This document shows positions 32,777 through 42,797 of a stretch of DNA of 64,000 bases, in pieces. The notes below the pieces were generated by a model. The model was given only the letters and a program-made list of their open reading frames with translations, did not search any database and was not told the origin of the DNA. Source of the DNA: Acanthosepion pharaonis (taxonomy: Eukaryota > Mollusca > Cephalopoda > Sepiida > Sepiidae); contig CAHIKZ030000058.1 in assembly GCA_903632075.3 (NCBI GenBank), positions 3,335,001 through 3,399,000 of the forward strand. Direction: 5' to 3'. Position 1 is the stretch's first letter; every line of letters begins with the position of its first letter. Made by a program: the position numbers and the translations under genes.

Positions 32777-33144
32777 CAGGGTGACTCAAAAAAATGGGAA
32801 CTTTGTAAGAATCCAATAAAACCAAGAGTGATGAAAGAAAAATATTTTATTCCAAGTAATTGAAACCTTAAAGCATGCCATTTAAGAAACAATGATGGAA
32901 TTTTCATTTTTAAAAAAAATTACGTCCTGCAGATGGCGTCCTCTTGTACGAATGCATTCTTAAAATCTGCTGTTGAGATTCCTCATTGACTGCTGCAACA
33001 TCTCAGCTGGGTTACTGTGAATTTCATCTTGAATTCTAAATGGCGAACTGTTTATTTGCTCAAAGTCACTGTCTCGCAGTGTTGCCACTTGCTCATGTCT
33101 GGCAATACGCACTTAAAAAATTCCCGTTTTGTTGGGTCACCCTG
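32777..33144. mobile_element. Tc1/mariner deletion derivative, TA target
   Basis: 24-bp terminal inverted repeats with three mismatches: CAGGGTGACTC...GGGAA at the left, its complement ending GGTCACCCTG at the right, each flanked by TA. The 368-bp interior keeps the end of a transposase on the minus strand. Confidence 0.85.
32905..33090 (-). pseudogene. Transposase C-terminal remnant inside the 368-bp element
   Basis: On the minus strand LRDSDFEQINSSPF, then NPAEMLQQSMRNLNSRF, a stop in place of a Gln-like codon, then ECIRTRGRHLQDVIF. This matches the typical C-terminus of Tc1/mariner-group transposases (P-E-M-L...N-SR...C-R-GRH). All catalytic Asp residues are gone. The remnant shows the element is a deletion product of a coding transposon whose gene ran right to left. 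Confidence 0.75.
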
Positions 33145-33284
33145 TATATATATATTTTTAATGATGCCATCGGAGAAACACATCCAAGTAAATTTTTTCA
33201 CATTGTCCTACATACTTCTATCGATAAAAAATATATTTCTCATTAATATAAAAACTATGTACTATTGTTTTAATCAAATTTACC

Positions 33285-33620
33285 CCAAGCCAAGCAGTAA
33301 AGCCACTAACAAGGGGTTACAGGATGTGAAAGAATTAAAAAACAGAAACATTATTAAGGAGCGAAAACAACAGAAGTGTAATCAGGATGACAGTAGATAA
33401 CGATTGACATTGCATTTAATATTTTGAAGATTAAACTTGGCTGGAAAGTATGGAGCCGAAAGAGAGTTCCACAAGTGAGAAGTGCGAGAAAAGAAAATAT
33501 TATCATAGAACTTACAGTAACATCTAGCCAATTCAACTGTAAATTGATGGGACCTTTTTGCCAATCTAGTATTTCGCTTAAATTTATAAACCCTAGGTAC
33601 CATAGCGAAGAGAAAAATTT
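33285..33620 (-). mobile_element. LINE 3' end, copy L4a
   Basis: The minus strand reads VPRVYKFKRNTRLAKRSHQF, then SRTSHLWNSLSAPYFP and CNVNRYLLSS, followed by the 3' end (AGTGGCTTTACTGCTTGGC on the minus strand at about 33285-33305). The C-terminal end of the same LINE family as L1. Confidence 0.75.
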
Positions 33621-33779
33621 ATTTGTAAAAAATACAAAATATGGCACAAGGCCAAAATGGGTAATGGAGAAAAGGACGGTCTTCTTCTGTCTTAAAATTA
33701 AATTTAGCAAGCCAAAATCACTGACCAAACATGCCACAATAATCTTTACACCAAAACAACACATTCTTCCTACATCCAC

Positions 33780-34110
33780 CGTAATACCACAATGTCTCTA
33801 TGAAAGTCGTAACAATCCCGATATGAACAATTCATTGTCTTTGGGTCGGGGAATAAAACAACACATTAAAATATCTAAACCCCAATGCCATAGCGAAGAG
33901 CTCATCCGAACAATTACCATGAAAGTGTTTATGGAAAAAGCACCGGAAAGCAGCCTTACGGTGGTGGGAAAGTGATTGAAGTCGAGACGCCAGGTCAGAA
34001 CCAATAATATTGCTCATATTAGTTTCGATTTTATCTAAAATCTCTAAATAAGAAACACCAGATCATATGTAGCAGTAATATTCTAAGAATGGTAGATGTA
34101 GATATATGTA
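33780..34110 (-). mobile_element. LINE 3' fragment, copy L4b, partly duplicating L4a
   Basis: The minus strand reads IIGSDLASRLQSLSHHRKAA, then HFHGNCSDELFAMALGFRYF. The segment near 33885-33905 (CCATAGCGAAGAG) repeats 33600-33612, so the coding around GNCSDELF is present twice with about 280 bp between. A second insertion or local duplication. Confidence 0.65.
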
Positions 34111-34974
34111 TACTTAGTTGGTAAATGTGCTTGGGCAACTATTCCTGCTTTTTGAACAGTGAAAATAATATTGATCAGTCATTCGATCGACAACCTTCCA
34201 AAATAAATTTGAAACGACTATTTCTTTAAACCTGAAAAAGGACGTACACGGAAAGCGCACTTAAGAATTAAGGTAGGAGAAACCATTAGTGGAAAGCAAG
34301 TATCGGTTACCCAATTCAAGAAATGCTAATCTCTCATTTTCGAAATCTATATGTGCCAACGTTACAGATAGAATATAATATTCACAATAAACAATAACGT
34401 ATTTTGAAGTATATAGGATGTTTTTTTCTTATAAAATATCTCCAAAAACTACCCTACGTGCTATGCATCGAAGGTTGGTGTCGGGAGTTATAATTTGGGG
34501 GTGTGGATTGAGTGTGTGGATGTTATGGCTATTAGTGCTGGGTTGATTCTTTCACCTAAACATCCAAAACTTGTTGAATGCCTTCGTCGCTGAAATAAAT
34601 AGACAAAGAAAAGACAGAAGGATACAGAGACACTAGAGCAACAGTTTAGGACACTGATTTTATTTCCGTCTTCTGGATTCCAACGAGCTCTTGTTGGGGA
34701 ATTTCTTCCCGAACAGATGGCACGTGTTCACCAGTCAAAGGTCCAACAGAGAAAGAGACAGATTCTTCTAGTTTATCTTTGGCGCCAGGAAATCGCTCTT
34801 TTTTTTTTTGAACATGCGTAAATTGTCTTTCCTGTCAGAGGACTCCTGGGAGATTTTAATGTTTATTTTGTACTTTTATTTAATTTTGTATTTTTATTTT
34901 ATTTTGTATTTTTATTTAATTCCCACAAGTGTCTCTTCCTCATTTACATCAGATTCTGAGCCTATGAAAGTAAA
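34111..34974. other. No recognised gene
   Basis: Includes a TTTTATTTTATTTTGTATTT pentamer-like stretch (34860-34920). No motif recognised. Confidence 0.4.
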
Positions 34975-35412
34975 ACCCGTTTGGTTTGGCTTAATTTAGG
35001 TTATTTTATTATACAGCGTATCAATATCAATTGGTTATTTAATGCCAACAAGATTCTTAGGATAGGTTCGTATGAGTAAAATAAAATGTGTATTTCTTGT
35101 GAGAAATGAGTTTGAAGATCAGGTTTTATTGACGTATTTTTGTTAAGAGAATTTTTGTCGATAGTCTAATGTATTGCTGATTTTTTTTTTTTTTGAAAAC
35201 GTGTTGCTGGTAATATTTTTTTTCATAAATATATTACTCTTATTTTTACTATAAAAATCTATTTTTATACATTCAAAATGTTTTGACCCCATTTTTGTGG
35301 GGGGGGTAATTTTTGCCCATATCTGGGATTCTATAAACGCTCCTCAAAACATCCGAATAAGAGGCTTTGCTGCCGGATGTAGTTTATCGTCATTGCCAGG
35401 ACAATAAAACAC
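34975..35412 (-). mobile_element. Minisatellite-bearing element, copy E3
   Basis: Minus-strand copy: tail complement at 34975-35050 (GTTTGGTTTGGCTTA...GATATTGATACGC type), AT-rich units with TTGCTGGTAATATTTTTT (35185-35290), core ATCCGAATAAGAGGCTTTGCTG and one 30-bp unit (35377-35405, GATGTAGTTTATCGTCATTG). Confidence 0.65.
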
Positions 35413-35555
35413 GTTCAGTATTTTAAAATAAAATTAACGACATTTTGAGATAAGCAATTTATGCAATTAGTATACTTGGATATTTGCAGGAAACGAAATT
35501 CTTGCTGAAGTAATACCTAAGAAGTGGTATTATGTAGTGTCACTTTTGTTCTGAT

Positions 35556-35817
35556 ATAATGAAATATGGGTACATCGGTGTTCCCCCTCACTGGAATATG
35601 ATTGGGTGGTGTCCGTCATAAGTACCGACGGACGTGTAGGTGAGAGAGAGCCTTAGTCTGAGAGCTAAGTCTATAACGACGGCCATTGGACTACGCTATT
35701 GATCTACACTTCTTACCTGCGACTACGACGCGTACCAGTCGATTACTGCTACCGTATTCTACTTGGTTATAGTAGCCAAAACCACTTAGCTACTTCGTTC
35801 AAATATATCCCTTTCCG

Positions 35818-35872
<55 letters not shown>

Positions 35873-36142
35873 GGAATATGCATACCTCTGTGTTCCCCCC
35901 TCACTGGAATATGATTGGCTGGTGTCCGTCATAAATACCGACGGACGTGTAGGTACGAGAGTCAAGAGAGCCTTAGTCTGAGAGCTAAGTCTATAACGAC
36001 GCCCATTGGACTACGCCATTGATCTACACTTCTTACCTGCGACTACGACGCGTACCAGTCGATTACTGCTACCATATTCTACTTGGTTATAGTAGCCAAA
36101 ACCACTTAGCTACTTCGTTCAAATATATCCCTTTCCGGGACA
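35556..36142. repeat. Tandem pair of about 265-bp repeats with (TA)n between
   Basis: Unit 1 (35556-35822) and unit 2 (35867-36142) are about 95% alike: TTCCCCCTCACTGGAATATG, CCGACGGACGTGTAGGT, GAGCCTTAGTCTGAGAGC, CCCTTTCCGGGACA. Each has a TGTTCC...GGGACA frame that looks LTR-like, but the identity extends about 22 bp upstream of TG, favouring a tandem duplication or a nested repeat. No internal coding. Confidence 0.8.
35822..35870. repeat. (TA)n microsatellite
   Basis: Between the two duplicated units, directly after GGGACA. Confidence 0.97.
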
Positions 36143-36423
36143 TGTCATGTTCATATTATTAGATTCAGACAGTTACCATAAATGAGGTACTCCTTCTCAG
36201 TCTGCAATGGATTTATCATGATTAGTCAGGTTTTCAAGATGAAATATGCTAGTCATTAGATAAAATGTGCGGGGGTGGGGAATTATGAAATACAAGGAAA
36301 TTTTTTTCAAATTTTTCCTTCAAAATTTCGGGAGCGTCTAATGCGTCATAATGTATTATAAGCATCGAAATACGGTAATGTCGGATTTAAAGAATCGATT
36401 AATTGCTAAAAAAATTGTTGTTC

Positions 36424-36700
36424 TCATCATTATTTTCACATTCACAACGTCTCAGCCATTATACGCTTCGAGCTTCTTCAATTGATATATTTTGAATTTC
36501 AAAATGAACCCAGAATAGACAATCTGTATGTTGGCATTTCTGAAGATTGGTTGGGTTCGAAATTTTTTAAAAAATCACCCAAAAAAAAGCCGGAGCGTAC
36601 AACGAGCGAAACGGTGTGAATGGGAGAATAAAGATGAGGACAATAGTTCACACAATGTAAATAGTTTTACAATACCTTATCTCAGAAATATAGACAAATT
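36424..36700. mobile_element. Type C SINE fragments, convergent pair
   Basis: The minus strand at 36438-36482 carries TTGAAGAAGCTCGAAGCG and GAGACGTTGTGAATGTG. The + strand at 36588-36690 carries GCCGGAGCGTACAACGAGCG, GAAACGGTGTGAATGG and the CAATACCTTATCTCAGAAAT tail. Both are decayed 3' parts. Confidence 0.6.
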
Positions 36701-37312
36701 GGTTAGTTCTTTGAGCGTTGAATACACAAAGATATACCTGAGTAGGCCCGTTTGACAAAAGGTATTAACTATGCACCCTAGCAACGTGAATACGCTCAAA
36801 CGATCAGTTAGTTATTGATATATTTTGTGCATCTATGTGCGTGTGTTTTAGCATCAGATTCTCATATTTTTGGCACATTTAAATGAAGACCAGTGGAATA
36901 TTTGTTTTAAGAAGTATCTTTATTTTATTAAATTTGTTTCATTTTTTTTATAATGCTTTTCACTGAAAAATATTATAGATGTATTTCCTGATTTTATTTC
37001 TCCACGTACTTTTCGCCATCTTCGGGGAATAAAACTGTTTTCAACAGAAACAGTGTTTACTTTCATCGTCTTCCTCTTTTGATAGATTATGCGTTATGTT
37101 TTGAAATTGAATGTTTTATCATGTCACGTTTTGTGACGTCACATGAAGAGACGGTGTATCTATCATCAGATGTTGGATAAAACTAATCAAATAAGATTAG
37201 ACCGGAGAAAGTAAACGCCTACATATGTGTCCGTGACTTAATGATGATAAATGCATTTGTTTTACGCAATAAATATTTAAGTTTCAACGAAATTACATTA
37301 CATGGGGTCTCA
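36701..37312. other. No gene seen
   Basis: AT-rich, no motif. Confidence 0.45.
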
Positions 37313-37450
37313 AGAGGGCATAATTGTCAGTTAGTCTGGTTCACATTTATTAATGGGGAGTGAGTTCGATCTTCACAGGGGGAGGGCATATGTGTGGTCT
37401 TGTGCCAACTGAAACCAGATTTCGTATATTCCTTGCACCTAATTATGTGG
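37313..37450 (+). mobile_element. tRNA-derived SINE type B, copy
   Basis: B box at 37362-37371 (GAGTTCGATC) preceded by GGGCATAATTGTCAGTTAG and followed by GTGGTCTTGTGCCAACTGAA, the decayed form of the CCTTGTGCCACAT 3' module. Confidence 0.6.
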
Positions 37451-37667
37451 CCAATATTAAACGCACTAAATAGAGTTATATGCAGTGAAATTTTCAAAAT
37501 CGAATTTTGAGTAAGGATATGGATTATTTGATGGAAACAATAGAATAAGTTAAAGAAAGTCACTTTTTTTTCCTTTACCGACTATTGTATATGACTTGAC
37601 AGAAAGTGTGACACTGAAATCCGAAGTATAGAGAGATAATTTACGTTTAAAAATGTTACCTCCCATA

Positions 37668-37806
37668 GTTCGTATTTCGATCTTGTCACCGTTGAAACAG
37701 AATATATTCCATCAGAAGAAAATGTTGCTAATTTGTTTACTAAACCTATCGACAGATTAAAATTAAATTCTTTACTGCTCGAAATGGAGCACGTGCTGGG
37801 CTTATA
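37668..37806 (+). pseudogene. Ty1/copia RNase H C-terminus
   Basis: The frame SYFDLVTVETEYIPSEENVA, then NLFTKPIDRLKLNSLL and a stop at 37806. The EYIPSEENVAD-FTKP block is diagnostic for the C-terminal end of Ty1/copia RNase H, where the polyprotein stops shortly before the 3' LTR. Only about 45 codons are preserved. No LTR, PPT or upstream reverse transcriptase was found. The neighbouring copia integrase piece lies on the opposite strand, so the original element has been rearranged or two copies lie together. Confidence 0.8.
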
Positions 37807-37928
37807 AACTGTACTAGGATTATCTGCCGTATTATCGTTTAGATTTGTTGATTGACAATTTGTATTTTTTGTTTTTTCTCCTCATGAGCATTTTTCTGCA
37901 AATACTTGCAAAGTATTACATAATTGCC

Positions 37929-38225
37929 TTAAACCAGAGGGGAAGAATTGTCAGATGTAGTAGGAGATTCGAAATTTTCAGTAAATTTTACATATCCGAC
38001 TTTTTTGATGTTCGTAGTCACTAGTATATATGCTTGATTTCGTAGCCTATGAAGTTTCGTATCCAATTTCTTTCTACCTTTTATGCATGCATAAAACATT
38101 GTACCCAATATATATATATTGGTGAGGTTAGGTTTGCGACCCGTGAACAATTCGGAGACAATTTGTTCAGTTCTTTTGCTGTAACATCGATTTCTAGTAT
38201 ATGCACCGGTTAAAATAGCGTACAA
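37929..38225 (-). pseudogene. Ty1/copia integrase C-terminal fragment
   Basis: The open minus-strand frame reads GAYTRNRCYSKRTEQIVSEL, then FTGRKPNLTNIYILGTMFYA and KGRKKLDTKL, ending with VGYVKFTENFE. This is the region after the copia integrase catalytic core (TRNRC...P-ELF-G-KPN...G...A/C...KLD), usually followed by the reverse transcriptase. Ninety-nine codons stay open, more than expected for an old insertion, but the catalytic D,D,E residues lie upstream and are absent. Confidence 0.8.
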
Positions 38226-38450
38226 TCACGAAATCTTTGGTAGCCTCGATTCTATTAATAGGCATCTACCCATTTCTCGTTAGATTTTATCAAGGTAAAT
38301 AACAGTAGGACTGGGCCATATGTGGCAGTAATATTCGTGCATGGAAGAAAAGTAGACTTATAGATATGTATGATAGATTCTGGAGAGAAAAAAATGTTTC
38401 GCACGACACAGTGAACCACATTTCTTACCAGCTGGCCTAACAATAGATTC
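38226..38450 (-). mobile_element. LINE fragment (pre-C-terminal), copy L7
   Basis: The minus-strand coding FFSPESIIHIYKSTFLPC, followed in another frame by a YYCHIWPSP-like block and YLDKI. This is the segment just upstream of the C-terminal end seen in L1-L5 (LLTIYKSFIRPC-EY type). Truncated both sides; it abuts the copia integrase fragment. Confidence 0.6.
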
Positions 38451-39092
38451 TATATAGTCATTCCACTTTATGTCATTTGTGAATGTTGGTCAGGGACGGC
38501 GGCTTCTTGGATCTGGAGATGTACTCACCAAACTTATTCGGGAGTAAAAGAAACATTAGAATTATGTATTTGTGACTGATGTGAAGCTTAACGGGTCGAT
38601 TAATCATTGATGATGAATGTTCAAAACAGACCTATGCGGGAATCAATTATGGTGGGGAAATCCTCGCACTACAGTAACCACGCACTTTCGTCGAGACATT
38701 AGACAGTGGTACGAGGAATCGTTAAAACCGGAGACTTCCAGGTTGCCGTAGATAGACCAGCATTTCTACGTTCTACGCACATCCATTGATACACACCCTG
38801 GCACATGCCAAGATCGCATTACCCACTAGTTAAAACCGTTTACGGTGGTGTGGCCTCTCTTGAATAGTAACAGCTACTAAATGTCATAGGTAAGATTTGA
38901 GCCCAGGGTGTGTATCAATGCAAACGAACCATACCTAGACTGTTTCTCGGTTGGAAGGACTATACCTTTCCAGAATTCAAAAGTATTCGTTTGCACTAGA
39001 CGTCGAGGCAAACGGATCAGCGAGTAATCTATCAATTGCTACTATTGTAATAAAATACCTTTAAATGGTAAATAATTGAAAGTAATCAATAT
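38451..39092. other. No recognised gene
   Basis: A moderately GC-balanced stretch with two copies of a GTGTGTATCAATGCA-like word. No assignment. Confidence 0.4.
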
Positions 39093-39144
39093 ATATATAT
39101 ATATAGTGTAAGCTTGTAAATAAGCACTCATCTAGTGCTTGGAA
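39093..39144. repeat. Short (TA)n and a repeat also at 40505-40552
   Basis: The (TA)n is followed by TAGTGTAAGCTTGTAAATAA and GCACTCATCTAGTGCTT, repeated with two changes at 40510. Confidence 0.7.
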
Positions 39145-39342
39145 ACGAGGAGTAATGGATAGCGGCTTGGATTGAGGAATCGCAGAGCCGATTTTGAATT
39201 CCAGTCGTATCCATTATATTCATTTACGTGCTAATACCCTTGGGAAAGGTATGAATCCTCTTCTTCCTCCTTCAGCTATGGGTAAAATAGCAGGACAGAC
39301 TGGGTTCTATAGCCTTGGATGGCAACTGGTCTAGGAGTAGGA
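39145..39342 (+). mobile_element. tRNA-derived SINE (type A), copy 2, 3'-truncated
   Basis: GAGGAGTAATGGATAGCGGC head, B-box region GATTTTGAATTCC, body CTTGGGAAAGGTATGAATCC and CCTTGGATGGCAACTGG. It stops about 90 bp earlier than the full copies. Confidence 0.8.
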
Positions 39343-39377
39343 CAACTCTGAATTCAAAACCTGCGGAGGGTCGTTTG

Positions 39378-39529
39378 GGAACCTTGGGGCACTTGGTGCA
39401 CCATGTCTCTGTATTCGTCCTTTCAAAAAATGTGGATGGTCCTGCACGAGGCCTTCACCACGTTGTCGGACTGTCGGTTTCCTGGAAACTGATCCGCTTG
39501 AGCCTCATACGTCGAAAATCGACGGGAGA

Positions 39530-39535
<6 letters not shown>
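39378..39535 (+). repeat. Dispersed repeat F, copy 1
   Basis: GGTGCACCATGTCTCTGTATTC, AATGTGGATGGTCCTGCACG, GGCCTTCACCACG, CGGTTTCCTGGAAACTGATC and CGACGGGAGAATCGAT; it runs straight into a TA tract. Copy 2 is at 56888. Confidence 0.8.

Positions 39536-39590
<55 letters not shown>
39534..39590. repeat. (TA)n microsatellite
   Basis: Begins at the 3' end of repeat F and ends where LINE tail L2 begins. Confidence 0.97.
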
Positions 39591-39594
<4 letters not shown>

Positions 39595-40035
39595 CTGCAG
39601 CCGCTCTCTCTCGCAGACGTGTCATTGCCTCACTCTGTCTTCTTTACAAATACTTTCAGGGTAACTGCTCCGACAAGCTGCTTTCGCTGGTTCCCAGACT
39701 TCATGAATTTAAGCGTTCAAGTAGTTTGTCATCTCGCTCTCACACTATCACTGTCGAAACTGTTAAATGTCGCCGTCTCTTCAACTCCAACAGCTTCATG
39801 TCTCGCACTTCTCGCCTCTGGAACTCCCTCCCCAATTCTTGTTTTCCTGATAGCTATAATCTCTAACTATTCAAATGTAATGTCATCCGACGTTTCCACA
39901 TGCCCTGATCTATCCCCTATCCTTCTCTTCATCCTTTCCTCTATCACTCCCCTTTTGCTCTCGCTTCAACTCTCTGTAACCCTTTGCGTGCTAGTAGCTT
40001 CCTGTCTTGCTTGGGGTTGAATGCTTAAAAAAAAC
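39591..40035 (+). mobile_element. LINE 3' end (jockey/CR1-like), copy L2
   Basis: Coding LLYKYFQGNCSDKLLSLVP, LHEFKRSSSLSSRSH, TVETVKCRRLF and SRTSRLWNSLPNSCFP, with a stop just after SYNL where L1 continues. The 3' end is TTGCGTGCTAGTAGCTTCC...GGGGTTGAATGC followed by an A-rich tail. About 90% identical to L1 by eye. Confidence 0.8.
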
Positions 40036-40045
40036 TAAAAAAAAA

Positions 40046-40051
<6 letters not shown>

Positions 40052-40118
<67 letters not shown>
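40052..40118. repeat. (TA)n microsatellite
   Basis: Directly follows the A-rich tail of L2. Confidence 0.97.
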
Positions 40119-40121
<3 letters not shown>

Positions 40122-41072
40122 AAAATAAACGCCAAATAGAGCAGTAAGCAGTGTACCATTTTAGAAACATTTTACAATGCAGGTAAAAACAACTAACAGG
40201 TTTTTACTAAAAGAAAGAAGATAAGAAATGCCAGAGAATGATTTACCAGAGCCAAAGAGACAGAGAAGGGAAGAAACCAATGAAAGACAATAACCAGAAT
40301 TTTGGGGGTTTGTTTTATGGACGGGGACTCCCCTTCTAAGTAATAACTCCTCCCTCACCTCAATCCACTTCTGCCATCACATCGCAAACAAAAAGTTAGA
40401 CACATAATACAGTGTTGTTAACTTTAGTTTATTTCTATTATGTTTTTCTTTTCATTTATACATCTGTGTGTTATTTACTGTTTCAATAAACGCTTTCACA
40501 CTAAAATATATAGTGTAAGCATGTAAATAAGCACTCATCTAGTGCTTTGAAACGAATTAATCTCTATTATATCAATTGTAATATGAAAAATGATTCAGTT
40601 TTCGAACAGTACGGTTTTATGACAGTCTTTCAGAACAAATTATGATCGAGAACCGAGGTAGCTCTGTAATATAAAACTGTTATAATTTGTAATCAGGTAT
40701 AAACGGGTGACACTAGATGCATAACGCTTAACCTAAATAATAAACAAATAACGATAATAATAACTATTTTTAAAAATCTGTAACTTTATAAATAGTAGAT
40801 AGATAGTCTGGATTATTGTCCAGTACACACCCCTCCAGGTATTTTGAATATTAGCAGAGTTGTCTCCCTTGTTTCCTGTTAAGAATTTGGTTTCCGGTTT
40901 TTTCTAAAATCTGCTTCAGAGTTATACTCCTAACACTTATCAGTTACTACGCTAAAATAAGTTCAAATACTAACCCTCTGCCTTGAGTAGCTCTTGGGCA
41001 TGTTATTGGCTGAACAATGGTAAGAAAAATTTAAAAAGTAAAGTAAACGCATATATAGTAATATAAACAAAA
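40119..41072. other. No gene seen; AGGGAGACAAC-type word
   Basis: AGAGTTGTCTCCCTTG at about 40858-40872 is the minus-strand form of the AAGGGAGATAACT mollusc word. The 40510-40552 segment repeats 39106-39148. No coding. Confidence 0.5.
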
Positions 41073-41229
41073 TAATAAATTAATAATAATAATTTACCTT
41101 TTTTGTTTAAGAAAACATCAATTACTTTGAGGGAGGGAAGAGAATAAAATGATAAATAAATTAATAATAATAATTTACATTATTTCTTTGTTTTGTTTAA
41201 GAAGACATCGCTTTCTTTGAGGGAGGGAA
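41073..41229. repeat. Tandem duplication, about 75 bp
   Basis: AATAAATTAATAATAATAAT...GTTTAAGAAAACATC...TTTGAGGGAGGGAA occurs at 41073-41140 and again at 41154-41229. Confidence 0.8.
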
Positions 41230-41421
41230 AATGATGTCAGTTCACTGCAAAATCATTTACCTGACTACCCCACTAAGGCAGGCTATGTCACAAGAACTTT
41301 TTTACGCCGTGATCACATATGTGTATACATAGGCCAACGACAAAACAGTCGAGTGATAACTGTCAAATCAGTAAACCTATATCATGAGTGGCTTTTAGAT
41401 TTTTCATTGGCTGAACATTAG

Positions 41422-41462
<41 letters not shown>
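41422..41462. repeat. (TA)n(TG)n microsatellite
   Basis: TA 41422-41449, then TG to 41462. Confidence 0.95.
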
Positions 41463-41523
41463 AAAGTGGTTATTGCAGTTAACACCCAGTCTGTTTCATG
41501 CTTAATCGCAATGGTATAGGAAG

Positions 41524-41524
<1 letters not shown>

Positions 41525-41588
<64 letters not shown>
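41525..41588. repeat. (TA)n microsatellite
   Basis: Lies about 90 bp left of the foldback element. Confidence 0.97.
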
Positions 41589-41591
<3 letters not shown>

Positions 41592-41680
41592 AAAGAACAT
41601 CAAGATATATAATCCGGTGTTCTTATAGATATTTTTATTTTTACAAAATAGTGCTCAATGTATATTTACAGAGCATTAAT

Positions 41681-41958
41681 ATTATAATGAATTGATTTAA
41701 AATATGGTCTTTTCGCTACACAGTTCTAACCATGTTTCAAAAAATGGAAGCCAAAAGCCACGAATTGAATTTTTGTGATTAAATTAGGACATTAGTTCCA
41801 TTTCATCCTCAAGCGAATTTTGGAATCTAAAATTCGCTTGAGGATGAAATGGAACTAATGTCTTTTAATTTAATTACAAAATTAAATTATTAGCTTTTTT
41901 AGCTTCCATTTTTGAAACATGGTTAGAACTGTGTAGCGAAAAGCCATATTTTAAATCA

Positions 41959-41969
<11 letters not shown>
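41681..41969. mobile_element. Foldback (long palindrome) element
   Basis: Inverted arms of about 135 bp. Outer arms: GATTTAAAATATGG, CGCTACACAGTTCTAACCAT and AAAAATGGAAGC with their complement. Inner arms (41788-41820 and 41829-41862) are 33 bp and essentially perfect around an 8-nt loop (41821-41828). The right arm ends in a TA tract. No coding. Confidence 0.85.

Positions 41970-42022
<53 letters not shown>
41967..42022. repeat. (TA)n microsatellite
   Basis: Begins exactly at the right end of the foldback arm. Confidence 0.97.
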
Positions 42023-42026
<4 letters not shown>

Positions 42027-42094
42027 ATAATACTGTATAATACAATATAATATAAAAGGCACAAACACGAATGATTGTAATGTAATAAAATATA

Positions 42095-42170
42095 ACCATG
42101 GAATATTAATGTTTGAGCCTTTTATATTATATTCTTGCTCTGTTCTGGACATTGAGTTCTACCTCTTGAA

Positions 42171-42174
<4 letters not shown>
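42095..42174. repeat. Palindromic dispersed repeat, related to 5025-5139
   Basis: ACCATGGAATATTAATGTTTG, AGCCTTTTATA and CTGGACATTGAGTTCTACC match the 5 kb copy, partly inverted. It ends at the next TA tract. Confidence 0.6.

Positions 42175-42240
<66 letters not shown>
42175..42240. repeat. (TA)n microsatellite
   Basis: About 33 TA units. Confidence 0.97.
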
Positions 42241-42242
<2 letters not shown>

Positions 42243-42735
42243 TACATGCTACATATTAATTTTACAGTGTTGTGCCTGAAACGTATGTTTGCTCCGTGGC
42301 GGTAACCTGCTGTGAGCGGCTAGTTGACCGGAGCAAAACTTGTATTTTTAGAACACTTTTAACACGCCATCTCCTCTACTAAATAGTTTAAGATTGACAG
42401 TGGAAGAATAAGCTTTAATAGACAGAGCGTCCCCAATGAAAAGCTGTGTACGACTATGTCGCCTGAAAAGGATCCTTGTATTATCATCTAGAATTTTCCC
42501 TAATGTTTCTTGGAAGTTATGAGTTAATAAATGATTATTAATCTCACTCTGCTGCGACAGGTAGCATATAAGACGTCTAATCAGCGAGGTAAGGTGCGGT
42601 CGATATAGACAAGTAACAAAATCTACAGAGCATTGTTATTCTTATAGTATGTTGGTCAATGCTTTTTAAGATTTGATGGGGTTATTTCGGTTTGTGACTT
42701 TACGGTCTTCCGTTTTCTTTAATATATTATGAACA
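42241..42735. other. No gene seen
   Basis: Unique-looking DNA without a motif. Confidence 0.45.
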
Positions 42736-42797
42736 TATATATATATATATATATGCGTGTGTATGTGTGTTTGTTAGTGTGTGTGTGTGTGTGTGAT
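42736..42797. repeat. (TA)n and (TG)n microsatellite
   Basis: Short TA (42736-42754), then TG-rich to 42797. Confidence 0.93.

Noticed and set aside
35579..36142. A definite LTR retrotransposon (TRIM)
   Set aside because: TG...CA frames fit, but identity between the repeats extends upstream of TG and there is no PBS, PPT or target duplication; kept only as an alternative.
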